This document shows, piece after piece, positions 43,958 to 52,516 of a stretch of 64,000 nt of DNA. The notes under the pieces are model-generated. The model had not been told where the DNA came from. It did not search any database and saw nothing but the letters and a program-made list of their open reading frames with translations. A program made the translations under genes and the position numbers. Within the stretch, counting starts at the first letter, position 1; the number at the start of each line of letters is the position of its first letter. Origin of the DNA: Arthrobacter terrae (lineage in GTDB: Bacteria > Actinomycetota > Actinomycetes > Actinomycetales > Micrococcaceae); NCBI RefSeq assembly GCF_015708085.1, contig NZ_JADNYM010000007.1, positions 1 through 64,000 on the forward strand. Direction: 5' to 3'.

Positions 43958-45240
43958 GTGCTGCGGTACGATGTATTCCGTTTGCGTGGCTTTCCGGCCT
44001 TCTGGGCCGCCGGTGCCGTCTCCGAGTTCGGAAGCTACATCACCACGATCGCGCTCCAGGTTCTGGTGATCACGACGCTGAAGGGCACAGCCATTGACGT
44101 CGGTCTGGTCAACGCCTCCAGGTGGGTGCCCTACCTTTTGTTCGGCCTCCTCACCGGAGCCCTGGTCGAGTATCGACGACGCAAACCCCTCCTCGTCGGG
44201 GCGGACCTGGGCCGGGGCATCCTCCTCGGTCTGATCCCGCTCCTTGCCTTTCTCGGGCAGCTCAGTGTCCTTGGCCTGATGGCCTTCGTCGGCGTCTTCG
44301 GGTTGTTCTCACTCGTGAACGACTCCGCGATCCAGGCGTTTCTTCCCCGCCTCGTGCCCAGAGCCTCGCTCCTGGCAGCCAATGCCAGAATCGACCAAAG
44401 CGCCTCGGTGGCGCAGACGCCTCGGTGGCGCAGACAACGGGACCAGCCATCGGCGGCGCACTGGTGACGCTGCTCGGCGCTCCGGTCGCGGTCCTCGTCG
44501 ATGCGGCCTCGTACTTCTTCTCCGCTATTTCGATCAGTCAAGTCGCCGTCGTCGAGCTTCACGACAACCGGCAACCGAAGCCGAACCTTCGGCGTGACAT
44601 CGGCGAAGGCCTCCGCTGGGTCTACACGCACCAGACGCTCGCGCCCATCGCGATCTCCGGGCACCTCTGGTTCCTCTTCAGCGGCATGCTCGGAACAGTC
44701 TTTGTCCCATTCGTGCTCCTGGACCGGCATTTGAGCGCCTTTGAACTGGGACTGACCCTGTCGGCCGCGGGCGCTGGGGGACTCATCGGAAGCTTTTTAG
44801 CCACCCGGTTCGGCCTGCGGTGGGGAGCCGGTCCCTCCGTCATCGCCTGCTCCGCCGCCCAGCCCATCGGATGGGCCGTCATTGCGCTCTCACCGTCCGG
44901 TGCATCGGGCACCGCACATGCGGCAACCATCGTCGTCCTGGCCCTGGGGCAGTAAATCTTCGGGCTCGCCCTCGGTGCCTCCAACGCCAATGAAATGGGC
45001 TACCGCCAGGCGGTGACACCGGATGCGCTGCAGGGACGGACCAACACCACCATGCGCTCCTTCAACCGGGCAGCCATCATCCTGGGCGCGCCACTGGGCG
45101 GTGTCTTGGCCGAGGCGATCGGCTACCGGCCAACGCTCTGGATTGCCATTGCCGGCTTCGTCTTCTGCGCAGCCATCCTGATGGCCTCACCTTTTCGCCG
45201 GGCACGTCATCCGGACGCCGCTGCCGGCGGTACACCCTGA
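43958..45240 (+). pseudogene. MFS transporter gene broken by a 17-bp duplication and a nonsense codon
   Basis: Three segments rejoin into one MFS permease of about 425 residues. The first (GTG 43958, LRGFPAFWAAGAVSEFGSYITTIALQ) reads to ARIDQSASVAQT. An exact 17-bp tandem duplication (44401-44417 and 44418-44434) then shifts the frame. The second continues TTGPAIGGALVTLLGAPVAVLVDAASYFF up to a TAA at 44953-44955 (LALGQ-stop-IFGLALGASNANEMGYRQ). The third runs to TGA 45240. Removing the duplication and reading TAA as CAA restores the full protein. Around 12 membrane helices would result. Confidence 0.88.
44401..44434. repeat. Exact 17-bp tandem duplication
   Basis: CGCCTCGGTGGCGCAGA occurs at 44401-44417 and again at 44418-44434 without mismatch. 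It adds 17 bases (not a multiple of three) to the MFS gene and causes its frameshift. The identity of the copies suggests a recent event. Confidence 0.97.
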
Positions 45241-45285
45241 GCGTTATCTATTGTCCGGGCGTGCTGGCAGCCGGGGACAACCACT

Positions 45286-45333
45286 TAGAGCCCAAATTTT
45301 GCAAAACAAGTGTTTTGCAAAACTTGGGCTCTA
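45286..45333. terminator. 48-nt near-perfect palindrome between convergent genes
   Basis: Arms of 23 bp (45286-45308 and 45311-45333) with a single G-U-compatible mismatch enclose a 2-nt centre. The arms contain GAGCCCAA and TTTTGCAAAAC. It lies between the MFS remnant and the 3' end of gnd. AT-rich inner arms with T-runs on both strands are consistent with a bidirectional intrinsic terminator. Confidence 0.7.
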
Positions 45334-45360
45334 GCCGGGTTTGTCGATCGGTGTGCGAGA

Positions 45361-46797
45361 TTAGTGCGTGTCCTCCGCTACGATCTCGGACTTGTCCTCG
45401 CCCCAGAGCGTATGGAAGGTGCCGTCGTCGTCCACCCGGTGGTAGGTATGTGCGCCGAACAGATCCCGCAGCCCCTGCGTCAGTGCCGCCGGCAGCCGCT
45501 TGCGCCGCAGGCCGTCATAGTAGGCAAGGGAGGAGGAGAACACGGGGACCGGAATGCCCAGTTGTACAGCGGTGGCAACGACGCGGCGCCAGGCCGGCAG
45601 CGCGCCCGCGATGGCTTCGCTAAAGGCCGGGGCGAACAGCAGGTTGGCGGGCTCTTCCTGGGCCGAATAGGCCTTCGTGATGTCCTTGAGCAGCTCGGCG
45701 CGGATGATGCAGCCGCCGCGCCAAAGACCGGCAATTTCGTCCAGCCTCAAATCCCAGCTGTATTCCTTTGCTGCGCCCGTGAGCATGTCCAGCCCCTGCG
45801 CATAGCTGACCAGCTTGGACGCGAACAATGCCTGCCGGACGTCGTCGACGAATCCTTCGCCCACGGCGATTTTCTCCTCGTGGCCGGCCAGCTTCTCCTG
45901 GGCTTCCGCACGCTGTGCAGCCTGCGAGGACAGGGCGCGCGCAAAGACCGATTCTGCAATGCCCGACGTCGGCGAACCGAGTTCGAGAGCCGAAATGACA
46001 GTCCAGCGTCCGGTACCCTTCTGGCCCGCGGCGTCGACGACGACGTCGACAAAGGGCTTGCCGGTCCGCGCGTCCGTGTGGCCGAGCACCTCGGCAGTGA
46101 TTTCGATCAAAAAAGATGCCAGCTCGGTTTGGTTCCACTCGGTGAAGATTTTGGCCTGCTCGGCCGGCTCGATGCCGGCGCCGGAACGCAGCAGGTCAAA
46201 TGCCTCGCCGATAACCTGCATGTCCGCATATTCAATGCCATTGTGCACCATCTTTACGAAGTGGCCGGCGCCATCGGTGCCGATCCATGCACAGCAGGGT
46301 TTGCCGTCCACATGGGCGGAGATTTTCTCCAGCAGCGGTCCCAAGGCGGCGTACGACTCCTTGGAGCCTCCCGGCATGATGGACGGGCCGTTCAATGCGC
46401 CCTCCTCGCCGCCGGAGACTCCGATGCCGACAAAGTGCAGGTCCTTCTTCGCCAGCGCAGCCTCGCGGCGGCGGGTGTCCTGGAAGTGCGAGTTTCCGCC
46501 ATCGATGACAATGTCCCCCGGCTCCAGCAACGGGACCAGCTGATCGATGACCGAATCCACTGGGCCCCCCGCCTTGACCATGATGAGCACCCTGCGCGGC
46601 TTCTCCAGCGAGTCCACTAATTCCTGCAGGGTCTCGGTACGAATGAACTCTCCGTCGCCGCTGTGCTTTTCCAACAGCGCGTCGGTCTTTGCGACGGAGC
46701 GATTGTGCAGGGCAACGGTAAACCCGTTGCGTGCCAAGTTGCGCGCAAGATTCGCACCCATGACGGCGAGACCTGTGACACCGATTTGTGCAGACAT
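45361..46797 (-). CDS. gnd: 6-phosphogluconate dehydrogenase (decarboxylating)
   Basis: This is the oxidative pentose-phosphate enzyme that converts 6-phosphogluconate to ribulose-5-phosphate. It is 478 residues, the long (E. coli-like) form. The N-terminal motif is IGVTGLAVMGANLARNLARNG. The active site contains GVSGGEEGALNGPSIMPGG and HFVKMVHNGIEYADMQ (Lys). The signature QKGTGRWT and a helical C-terminal domain follow. TGGAGG lies just before the ATG. It is 113 bp downstream of the idnD-like gene on the same strand, so it may serve as the outlet of the sugar-acid cluster. Confidence 0.96.
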   Translation of the reverse strand: MSAQIGVTGLAVMGANLARNLARNGFTVALHNRSVAKTDALLEKHSGDGEFIRTETLQELVDSLEKPRRVLIMVKAGGPVDSVIDQLVPLLEPGDIVIDGGNSHFQDTRRREAALAKKDLHFVGIGVSGGEEGALNGPSIMPGGSKESYAALGPLLEKISAHVDGKPCCAWIGTDGAGHFVKMVHNGIEYADMQVIGEAFDLLRSGAGIEPAEQAKIFTEWNQTELASFLIEITAEVLGHTDARTGKPFVDVVVDAAGQKGTGRWTVISALELGSPTSGIAESVFARALSSQAAQRAEAQEKLAGHEEKIAVGEGFVDDVRQALFASKLVSYAQGLDMLTGAAKEYSWDLRLDEIAGLWRGGCIIRAELLKDITKAYSAQEEPANLLFAPAFSEAIAGALPAWRRVVATAVQLGIPVPVFSSSLAYYDGLRRKRLPAALTQGLRDLFGAHTYHRVDDDGTFHTLWGEDKSEIVAEDTH

Positions 46798-46910
46798 ACA
46801 TCCTCCAGGATTGATTGCGGGCGTGTTTCCTCCAGCCTAGCGGCGAGTCCGCGCAGCCAGAAGGGCTATTTCGTTGGGGGCTCCGAATATGGCCTACTGG
46901 AGCCATATCG

Positions 46911-47966
46911 TCAGGGGGTGAATTTCAGCAGCACCTTGCCGGAGATCGCGGAATTGCGCGCCACCTCAAAGGCTTCCAGGCCTGCGGTCAGGGGGAACTC
47001 GTGGGTCACCACCGGATCGATGAAGAGCGAGCCGTCTGCCAGCGCCTTGATCACCTCGTCAATTTCATCATTGAACCTGAAGGAACCGACCAGCTCCAGC
47101 TCGCGGGTGATGGCCAGCGAGATGGCCACCGGCTGCGGCCCGGACGGCAGCAGCCCAACCAGCACCACCCTGCCGCCGCGGACCGCTCCCTTGATTGCCG
47201 AGGCGAGCCCCTGCTGGCTGCCGGATGATTCGATGACGATGTCGGCCTCCACCGCTGCGATGGCCTCCGCATCGGAAGCCAGCAAGGTCTCATCGGCGCC
47301 GACGGCCCGGGCGATCTCCAGCGGTATATCGTACATATCCACTGCAACTATGCGGGTCGCACCCGCACGTTTTAGCACGGCGACGGCGAGGGTACCGATG
47401 GGCCCGCTACCCACTACAAGGACCGTTTTGCCCACTACCTCGCCGGCCCGCACGACCGCGTGCCACGCCACACTGGCAGGCTCAACCAGGGCCGCGCGGC
47501 GCAGGCCGAGTCCGGCGGGGAGCGGCCGCAGCATCCGCGAGGGAAGATTGGCGTAGCGGCTAAACGCTCCATCCGTGTGCGGAAACCGGGCGGCGCTGCC
47601 CAGATAGGTGCACCCAGGGGAGAGGTTCGGTCGATCCACGGGGTATCTGGCCGTGCCCGGTGCAGGAGTCGCCGGATGAACGGCCACCGGTGTCCCTGCG
47701 GCCGGACCGGTCCCGTCGGCCGCGGATGCTGCGACCACCCCCACGACCTCGTGGCCCAGGATCATGGGCGCCTGCAGAATCGACTCACCCGCCGCCCCAT
47801 CCAACCAATAATGCAGGTCCGAACCGCAGATACCACCATAAACAATCTCCACTACGGCCTGATCGGCGGCGGCCTGCCTCAGCTTCACGTCTTCAATTCG
47901 GAGATCCCCGGCACCGTGAGCCACCACGGCGGGAGCGCTCGCCGGCAGGGCCTGGATTTCAGTCAT
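46911..47966 (-). CDS. L-idonate 5-dehydrogenase-like zinc alcohol dehydrogenase
   Basis: This 351-residue medium-chain dehydrogenase resembles L-idonate 5-dehydrogenase (IdnD). The catalytic zinc site has GGICGSDLHYWLDG and GHEVVGVV. The nucleotide motif is VLVVGSGPIGTLAVAVLKRAGA. The structural zinc loop that many ADHs carry is replaced by a Pro-rich segment (HPATPAPGTARYPVDRPNLSPGC). It is 1 bp from the idnO-like SDR, and the pair could interconvert an aldonate via its 5-keto form. Substrate assignment is by similarity only. Confidence 0.82.
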   Translation of the reverse strand: MTEIQALPASAPAVVAHGAGDLRIEDVKLRQAAADQAVVEIVYGGICGSDLHYWLDGAAGESILQAPMILGHEVVGVVAASAADGTGPAAGTPVAVHPATPAPGTARYPVDRPNLSPGCTYLGSAARFPHTDGAFSRYANLPSRMLRPLPAGLGLRRAALVEPASVAWHAVVRAGEVVGKTVLVVGSGPIGTLAVAVLKRAGATRIVAVDMYDIPLEIARAVGADETLLASDAEAIAAVEADIVIESSGSQQGLASAIKGAVRGGRVVLVGLLPSGPQPVAISLAITRELELVGSFRFNDEIDEVIKALADGSLFIDPVVTHEFPLTAGLEAFEVARNSAISGKVLLKFTP

Positions 47967-47967
47967 C

Positions 47968-48738
47968 TCACACCACCACCGTCATGCCGCCGTCAACGAA
48001 TATTGTCTGCCCGTTCACGAAATTGGAGGCATCCGAGGCCAACCAGACCACCGGCCCGATCAGGTCCGCAACCGTGCCCCAGCGCCGCGCCGGAGTCCGG
48101 CCAAGAATCCAGGAGTTGAAGTCCACGTCATCCACCAGATTCTGTGTCATTTCGGTATGAATATAACCCGGCGCAATGCCATTGATCTGAAGACCGCTGG
48201 CGGCCCACTCTGCAGTCATGGCCCGGGTAAGATTCCGCAGGCCCCCCTTGGCAGCAATGTACGGGGCAATCGTCGGACGGGCCAGATCTGTCTGGACGGA
48301 ACAAATATTAATGATCTTGCCGCGGCCACGGTCAATCATTGACCGCGCAGCCTCCCTGCCGACCAGGAATGCACTGGTCAGATCCGTGGCCAAGACTCTA
48401 TCCCAGTCCTTCACATCGAGATCCAGCATCGGAACGCGGTGCTGGATACCGGCGTTGTTGACCAGAATTTCCAGCTCCCCGACATTTTCACCAACCCACC
48501 GGACACCGTCAGCCGCTGCGGCTGCGTCGGTAATATCAAAGGCGCAGGAGTGGATCCGGCCTGCCGGAAAGTCCGCTGCCATCTCAGCCGCACTGGCCGC
48601 TAACCGTTCCGGGTTGGCACCGTGCAGCACCACGGTGGCGCCGGCGTCCGCCAGTCCCCTGGCTAATGCGTTACCGATCCCCCGGCTGGACCCCGTCACC
48701 ATAGCCACCCGCCCGTCCAGTCCGAATAACCCGCTCAT
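47968..48738 (-). CDS. Gluconate 5-dehydrogenase-like short-chain dehydrogenase
   Basis: This classical SDR of 256 residues begins SGLFGLDGRVAMVTGSSRGIGNALARGLADAGATVVLHG (TGxxxGIG). ILVNNAGIQHRVPM (NNAG), Ser in IINICSVQTDLARP, the catalytic Tyr-x3-Lys APYIAAKGGLRNLTRAM and a typical C-terminal INGIAPGYIHTEMT follow. It is closest to gluconate 5-dehydrogenase (IdnO), which reduces 5-ketogluconate to gluconate. It overlaps the upstream 3-hydroxyisobutyrate-dehydrogenase-like gene by 4 bp. Confidence 0.85.
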   Translation of the reverse strand: MSGLFGLDGRVAMVTGSSRGIGNALARGLADAGATVVLHGANPERLAASAAEMAADFPAGRIHSCAFDITDAAAAADGVRWVGENVGELEILVNNAGIQHRVPMLDLDVKDWDRVLATDLTSAFLVGREAARSMIDRGRGKIINICSVQTDLARPTIAPYIAAKGGLRNLTRAMTAEWAASGLQINGIAPGYIHTEMTQNLVDDVDFNSWILGRTPARRWGTVADLIGPVVWLASDASNFVNGQTIFVDGGMTVVV

Positions 48739-49763
48739 GCATTTCCTCCTGGATTCCGGTCGCCCTCTTGATGAGCATCGCTGAGTTGAGCACCGCTGGG
48801 TTGAGCACCGCTGAGTTGAGCACCGCTGAGTTGAGCACCGCTGAGATTGGCAATGGCCTGCCGCACCACGGCCAGATCGAATTCGCCCAACCCCTGATCC
48901 TGCACGGTTGCATATACTTCGTGGGCGGCCGTGGCCAGCGGGACGGCCGTGCCGCTCTGCCGTGCGCTTTCCAGCACGAATGTCAGATCCTTGTGCATGA
49001 ACTTCGCCGGCCCCAAAGTCCGGTAGTCCTTAGCCGCCAGCCGCGGCCCGAGGCTCTCCAGCACTGCGCTGCCGGCCAGTCCTCCCGCGAGGACGTCGAA
49101 TAGGGCCGCTGCGTCCATCCCGGAGCGTTCGGCCAGTTCGGCCGCTTCGGCAAGTGCCGCCGTCGTCGTTCCGACAATTAACTGGTTGCAGGCCTTGGCC
49201 AGCGACCCCGCGCCAACCTCCCCCAACCGCCGGACCGTGCTGCCCAAGGCCTCGAATAGCGGACGCAGCCTGTTGAAATCCGGCTCAGGCCCACCGGCCA
49301 TGATGGCCAGCGTCCCAGCCTGCGCTCCTGCAACTCCCCCACTAACGGGTGCATCGATGACCACGGCGTTCCCCGCGCTGGCACTGTGCACCGCACGGCT
49401 GAAGTCACGCACGCCTGCCGGGGAAACACTGCTCATGACGACGACGGCGGTCCCGGGCTCTGGTGCCCGGGAACGCCAGGAATCCAGGAGCCCGACGGCG
49501 GCGTCTGCAATGTAGTTCAGATCCGGAAGCATGAAGATAATGATGGGTTCCCCGTCAAGGCTGCTGACAGAAGCGGCCCGATGACCACCTTGAGCGGCTA
49601 AATCCGCCAATGCCGGCTCGGACCGGTTCCAGGCAGTGACCTGCCAACCCGCCCGAAGCAGGTTGGCAGCCATCGGAGCACCCATCAGGCCCAGTCCGAC
49701 GAAACCGACTGTCCGGGCGGCTGTGGGGTCAGCGATTTGGTCGGCGGATTCCGGACTTTGCAC
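48735..49763 (-). CDS. 3-hydroxyisobutyrate-dehydrogenase-family oxidoreductase with repeat tail
   Basis: This beta-hydroxyacid dehydrogenase of 342 residues has the N-terminal GFVGLGLMGAPMAANLLRAGW, the substrate-binding signature DAPVSGGVAGAQAGTLAIMAGG and the catalytic Lys in VGAGSLAKACNQLIVG. The family also contains L-threonate and tartronate-semialdehyde-type enzymes, which suits a sugar-acid cluster. The last ~35 residues are an unusual tail of LSGAQ pentapeptide repeats encoded by a 15-bp minisatellite. It is first in the leftward operon (49763 to idnD-like, possibly gnd) and shares a 79-bp promoter region with the divergent 2-hydroxyacid dehydrogenase. Confidence 0.88.
   Translation of the reverse strand: MQSPESADQIADPTAARTVGFVGLGLMGAPMAANLLRAGWQVTAWNRSEPALADLAAQGGHRAASVSSLDGEPIIIFMLPDLNYIADAAVGLLDSWRSRAPEPGTAVVVMSSVSPAGVRDFSRAVHSASAGNAVVIDAPVSGGVAGAQAGTLAIMAGGPEPDFNRLRPLFEALGSTVRRLGEVGAGSLAKACNQLIVGTTTAALAEAAELAERSGMDAAALFDVLAGGLAGSAVLESLGPRLAAKDYRTLGPAKFMHKDLTFVLESARQSGTAVPLATAAHEVYATVQDQGLGEFDLAVVRQAIANLSGAQLSGAQLSGAQPSGAQLSDAHQEGDRNPGGNA
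48780..48845 (-). repeat. 15-bp coding minisatellite in the dehydrogenase tail
   Basis: Four full units of GCTGAGTTGAGCACC (one with A to G) at 48780-48839 are followed by a partial unit. On the minus strand they encode repeated GAQLS. It is the second in-frame 15-bp repeat in this window; the other is at 7910-8014. Confidence 0.95.
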
Positions 49764-49803
49764 GGCTGGTTCCCCTCATCACGCGGTGAAATGGAAAGAC
49801 TTT

Positions 49804-49842
49804 TGTTCAACATCCTAGCCACGATTCAGTATGATGAACACC
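49804..49842 (+). promoter_or_regulatory. Promoter with IclR-type half-sites, 2-hydroxyacid dehydrogenase
   Basis: TATGAT (49830-49835) forms a near-consensus -10, followed by 7 nt and ATG 49843 with no Shine-Dalgarno, so the transcript is probably leaderless. TTCAAC at 49807-49812 lies 17 nt upstream of the -10. GTTCAACATCC (49805-49815) and GATGAACA (49833-49840) form an imperfect GTTCA/TGAAC dyad. They match half-sites of the palindrome ahead of the IclR gene. Confidence 0.5.
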
Positions 49843-50898
49843 ATGAGCTCCGAAGACCTAACTGTGGCCATTGCCGTTCCCCTTGACGCCGAATACGTGG
49901 ACGGCATTCGAGCGGCCCACCCCGGCGTCGAGGTGCTGTACGAACCGGATTTATTACCGCCGGAACGCTACCCTGCGGACCATGCCGGCGACCCGGCTTT
50001 CCAACGCACCCCGGCGCAGGAGGAACGATATTGGTCGATGCTCCGTGCCGCCGACATTCTCTACGGTTTCCCGAACGAGACCCCCGCAGGTCTGGCCGCC
50101 ATAGGCGACGGCAACCAGCGGCTGCGATGGGTACAGGCAATGGCCGCCGGAGCCGGCGGTGCGGTCAAAGCCTCCGGGCTGAACACCACGACGCTGCAAC
50201 GAATCAAAATCACTACCTCTGCAGGGGTGCACGCGCTTCCACTGGCCGAATTCGCCATGCTGGGCATTCTTAATGGTTTCAAGCGCACGGGCGAACTCGC
50301 CGCTGACCAGCAGACTAAATACTGGCCCCAACTGCGGACACCTACCCGGCTCGTCAATGGTTCCCGGCTTGTTATCGCCGGCCTCGGCGAAATCGGTGTG
50401 GAGACCGCACGGCTGGCCCGCGCTTTAGGGATGACAGTCTGCGGCACCAAACGCTCGGTGGAACCGCTGGAAGGCATTGACCCAGTGGTGGGCAACAGCG
50501 GTCTTTCCGAGCTGCTCGCTTCCGCTGACGCGGTAGTCAATACTCTGCCCGGCACCCCGGACACGGACAGACTGCTCGGCCGGAAGATCTTCAGTGCCAT
50601 GAAACCCGGTACAGTTTTCGTCAACGTCGGACGCGGCACGGTGGTTGTTGAGGATGCCTTGCTGGAAGCGCTGGACAATGGCCAGGTCTCCTATGCGTGC
50701 CTTGATGTGTTCGCCGTCGAGCCCCTGCCTGCCGGCAGCCCTCTCTGGGAACACCCGAACGTCCTAGTATCCCCGCATACCTCCGCACTCAGCGCGGCGG
50801 AGAACCGGCTGATCGCCGAACGCTTTGTCGACAACTTGGGGATTTTCCTGGCCGGTGGAGAACTGCCGCACCAAGTGGACCCGCTGCTCTTCTATTAG
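49843..50898 (+). CDS. D-2-hydroxyacid dehydrogenase family protein
   Basis: This NAD-dependent D-isomer-specific 2-hydroxyacid dehydrogenase has about 351 residues. LVIAGLGEIGVETARLARALGM is the dinucleotide-binding site. VNTLPGTPDTDRLLGRKIF, VNVGRGTVVVEDALLEAL (catalytic Arg region), ACLDVFAVEPLP (Glu) and SPHTSA (His) are the family signatures. Three ATGs occur at 49831, 49834 and 49843. The last is preferred because TATGAT overlapping the first two looks like the -10 of a leaderless promoter. Divergent from the sugar-acid operon. The exact ketoacid substrate is unknown. Confidence 0.88.
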   Translation: MSSEDLTVAIAVPLDAEYVDGIRAAHPGVEVLYEPDLLPPERYPADHAGDPAFQRTPAQEERYWSMLRAADILYGFPNETPAGLAAIGDGNQRLRWVQAMAAGAGGAVKASGLNTTTLQRIKITTSAGVHALPLAEFAMLGILNGFKRTGELAADQQTKYWPQLRTPTRLVNGSRLVIAGLGEIGVETARLARALGMTVCGTKRSVEPLEGIDPVVGNSGLSELLASADAVVNTLPGTPDTDRLLGRKIFSAMKPGTVFVNVGRGTVVVEDALLEALDNGQVSYACLDVFAVEPLPAGSPLWEHPNVLVSPHTSALSAAENRLIAERFVDNLGIFLAGGELPHQVDPLLFY

Positions 50899-50915
50899 CA
50901 GCACTGTTGTTGACG

Positions 50916-50944
50916 GCACTGCAGTGTTAACAACACTGCAGTGC
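50916..50944. terminator. Perfect palindrome between convergent genes
   Basis: Two 13-bp arms (GCACTGCAGTGTT, 50916-50928; AACACTGCAGTGC, 50932-50944) are separated by AAC. They lie between the 2-hydroxyacid dehydrogenase and the MHS transporter, which are convergent. It probably acts as a terminator, although no strong T-run follows. Confidence 0.55.
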
Positions 50945-51024
50945 ACCCGAGCGCTGCATCCTTAAAAGCACAGCGTTGTTAAAAACATTTACGGACAGCT
51001 GCCTTGAAAAGGCCGAATGCCCGT

Positions 51025-52380
51025 TCAGGCGTTCTCCAACAACAGCAGGTTCCGGCCCCTGGTCTCTGGAGTGAAGAACGTTGTCACAAAGGAAATCAGG
51101 GCCAGTACCAGTGAGTAAATGCCCAGCACCAGCCAGGAATTTCCTGTCATGGCCAGCAGGACTGCCCCAACTATTGGAACCAGACCGCCGGCCACCACGG
51201 CCGAAAGCTCACGGCTCATGGCGACCCCGGTGAAGCGGTGCCGGGAACCGAACAGTTCGGGAAGGAGCGCACACTGCGGCCCGAGCATGGCCTGGACTCC
51301 GAGACCGATGCCCACGCTCATGACCAGCCAGATGAGCGCGACGTTCCCCAGCGCGACCAGGTAGAACGCCGGCAGTGCAATCACAGCCTGGAACAAGGCG
51401 CCATAGCGGTAGACGGGAACCCGTCCGAATCTGTCGGACAGGGCACCGAAGAGCACCACAAGCACCGCCGAGAATCCGGCGGCGATGAGCAAGCCGGCGG
51501 GTCCAATGAACTTGTCCCCAGGGAAGACCCCCATCTTTGCGCTCATGAAGGCTACCAGCAACGTGGAATAGAGGGAAGAATTGCCATTCTCCCCCATCCG
51601 TAGCCCAATGCCGATCAGAACGTTCTTCTTCGAGGTCCTCCAGAGCTCTCCAATCGGGTTCTTGACGACGTTTTTGTGCTTTTCCAGTTCCTTGAAGACA
51701 GGTGTTTCGTTGAGTCGAAGCCGGATGAAAACCGCTACCACCACGAGCAACAGGCCCGCCAGGAAGGGAATCCGCCAGAGCCAACCCTGCAGAATATTTT
51801 TGTCCGCCAAGGCAATGAGCGCGAATGTCCCCGCGCCCAGCAAAGTTCCCACCTGAATGCCGACAAACGGCAGCGCAGCGAAGAATCCGCGGCGGCGGAC
51901 CGGGGCGACCTCGGAGATCAGCGTCGTTGCACCCGCCTGCTCGGCGCCGGCACCAAGCCCTTGGAGGATACGCAGGATCACCAGCAGGACCGCGCCGAGG
52001 AGGCCTGCCTGGCTGAAGGTGGGCAGCAGACCAATCGCAAAACTGGCTGTGCCCATCAGACCGATGGTCAGCAGAAGTACCGGCTTGCGTCCGAAACGAT
52101 CACCGATGTAGCCGAAGATCAGGCCGCCGAAGGGACGTGCCGCGAATCCGACGCCGTAAGTGGCGAAGGAAGCGATCAGTCCGCCACTGGCGCCCAGGGG
52201 CGTAAAAAAGAGCGGACTGAAAATCAGCGCCGATGCGAGTCCATAAATGTAGAAGTCGTAATACTCAAGGGCCGAACCGACGGAACTGGCCAGCGTTGCC
52301 CGCCGCAGTTGGACCGGATCGACAACGTCGTCAGCGGGGCGCAGCCGTCCTGCTGGGCCTGACTTGGAGTGGCTTGTCAC
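51025..52380 (-). CDS. MHS-family major facilitator (metabolite:H+ symporter)
   Basis: This MFS permease of about 451 residues with 12 predicted helices belongs to the metabolite:H+ symporter family (ShiA/ProP/KgtP/citrate type). Signatures are SSVGSALEYYDFYIYGLASALIF, GDRFGRKPVLLLTIGLMG (loop 2-3 motif), GRILQ-like LRILQGLGAGAEQAGA and SLYSTLLVAFMSAKMG. GTG 52380 is chosen because GAGGGAG is 5 nt upstream. The frame is open a further 24 codons. Its position between the 2-hydroxyacid dehydrogenase and the IclR regulator suggests uptake of the acid degraded by this cluster. Confidence 0.9.
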   Translation of the reverse strand: MTSHSKSGPAGRLRPADDVVDPVQLRRATLASSVGSALEYYDFYIYGLASALIFSPLFFTPLGASGGLIASFATYGVGFAARPFGGLIFGYIGDRFGRKPVLLLTIGLMGTASFAIGLLPTFSQAGLLGAVLLVILRILQGLGAGAEQAGATTLISEVAPVRRRGFFAALPFVGIQVGTLLGAGTFALIALADKNILQGWLWRIPFLAGLLLVVVAVFIRLRLNETPVFKELEKHKNVVKNPIGELWRTSKKNVLIGIGLRMGENGNSSLYSTLLVAFMSAKMGVFPGDKFIGPAGLLIAAGFSAVLVVLFGALSDRFGRVPVYRYGALFQAVIALPAFYLVALGNVALIWLVMSVGIGLGVQAMLGPQCALLPELFGSRHRFTGVAMSRELSAVVAGGLVPIVGAVLLAMTGNSWLVLGIYSLVLALISFVTTFFTPETRGRNLLLLENA

Positions 52381-52516
52381 TGAGGCTCCCTCAAAATATG
52401 CCCGACCCTCGTTGGTCGCGGCTGACCGTGCCAGCACTGGAATGCTGGTCACTATGGTGAACAGCGTACAGTCTAGTGAACGTTACGCAAAGAGGCACTC
52501 ATTTTTGTCGCCTTGT

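Noticed and set aside
45310-46620. 436-codon open frame on the plus strand opposite gnd
   Set aside because: gnd on the minus strand shows all 6-phosphogluconate dehydrogenase motifs at full length. The opposite frame has no recognisable domain.
48780-48845. CRISPR-like array on the plus strand
   Set aside because: The 15-bp units lack spacers and are in frame with the dehydrogenase gene on the minus strand.
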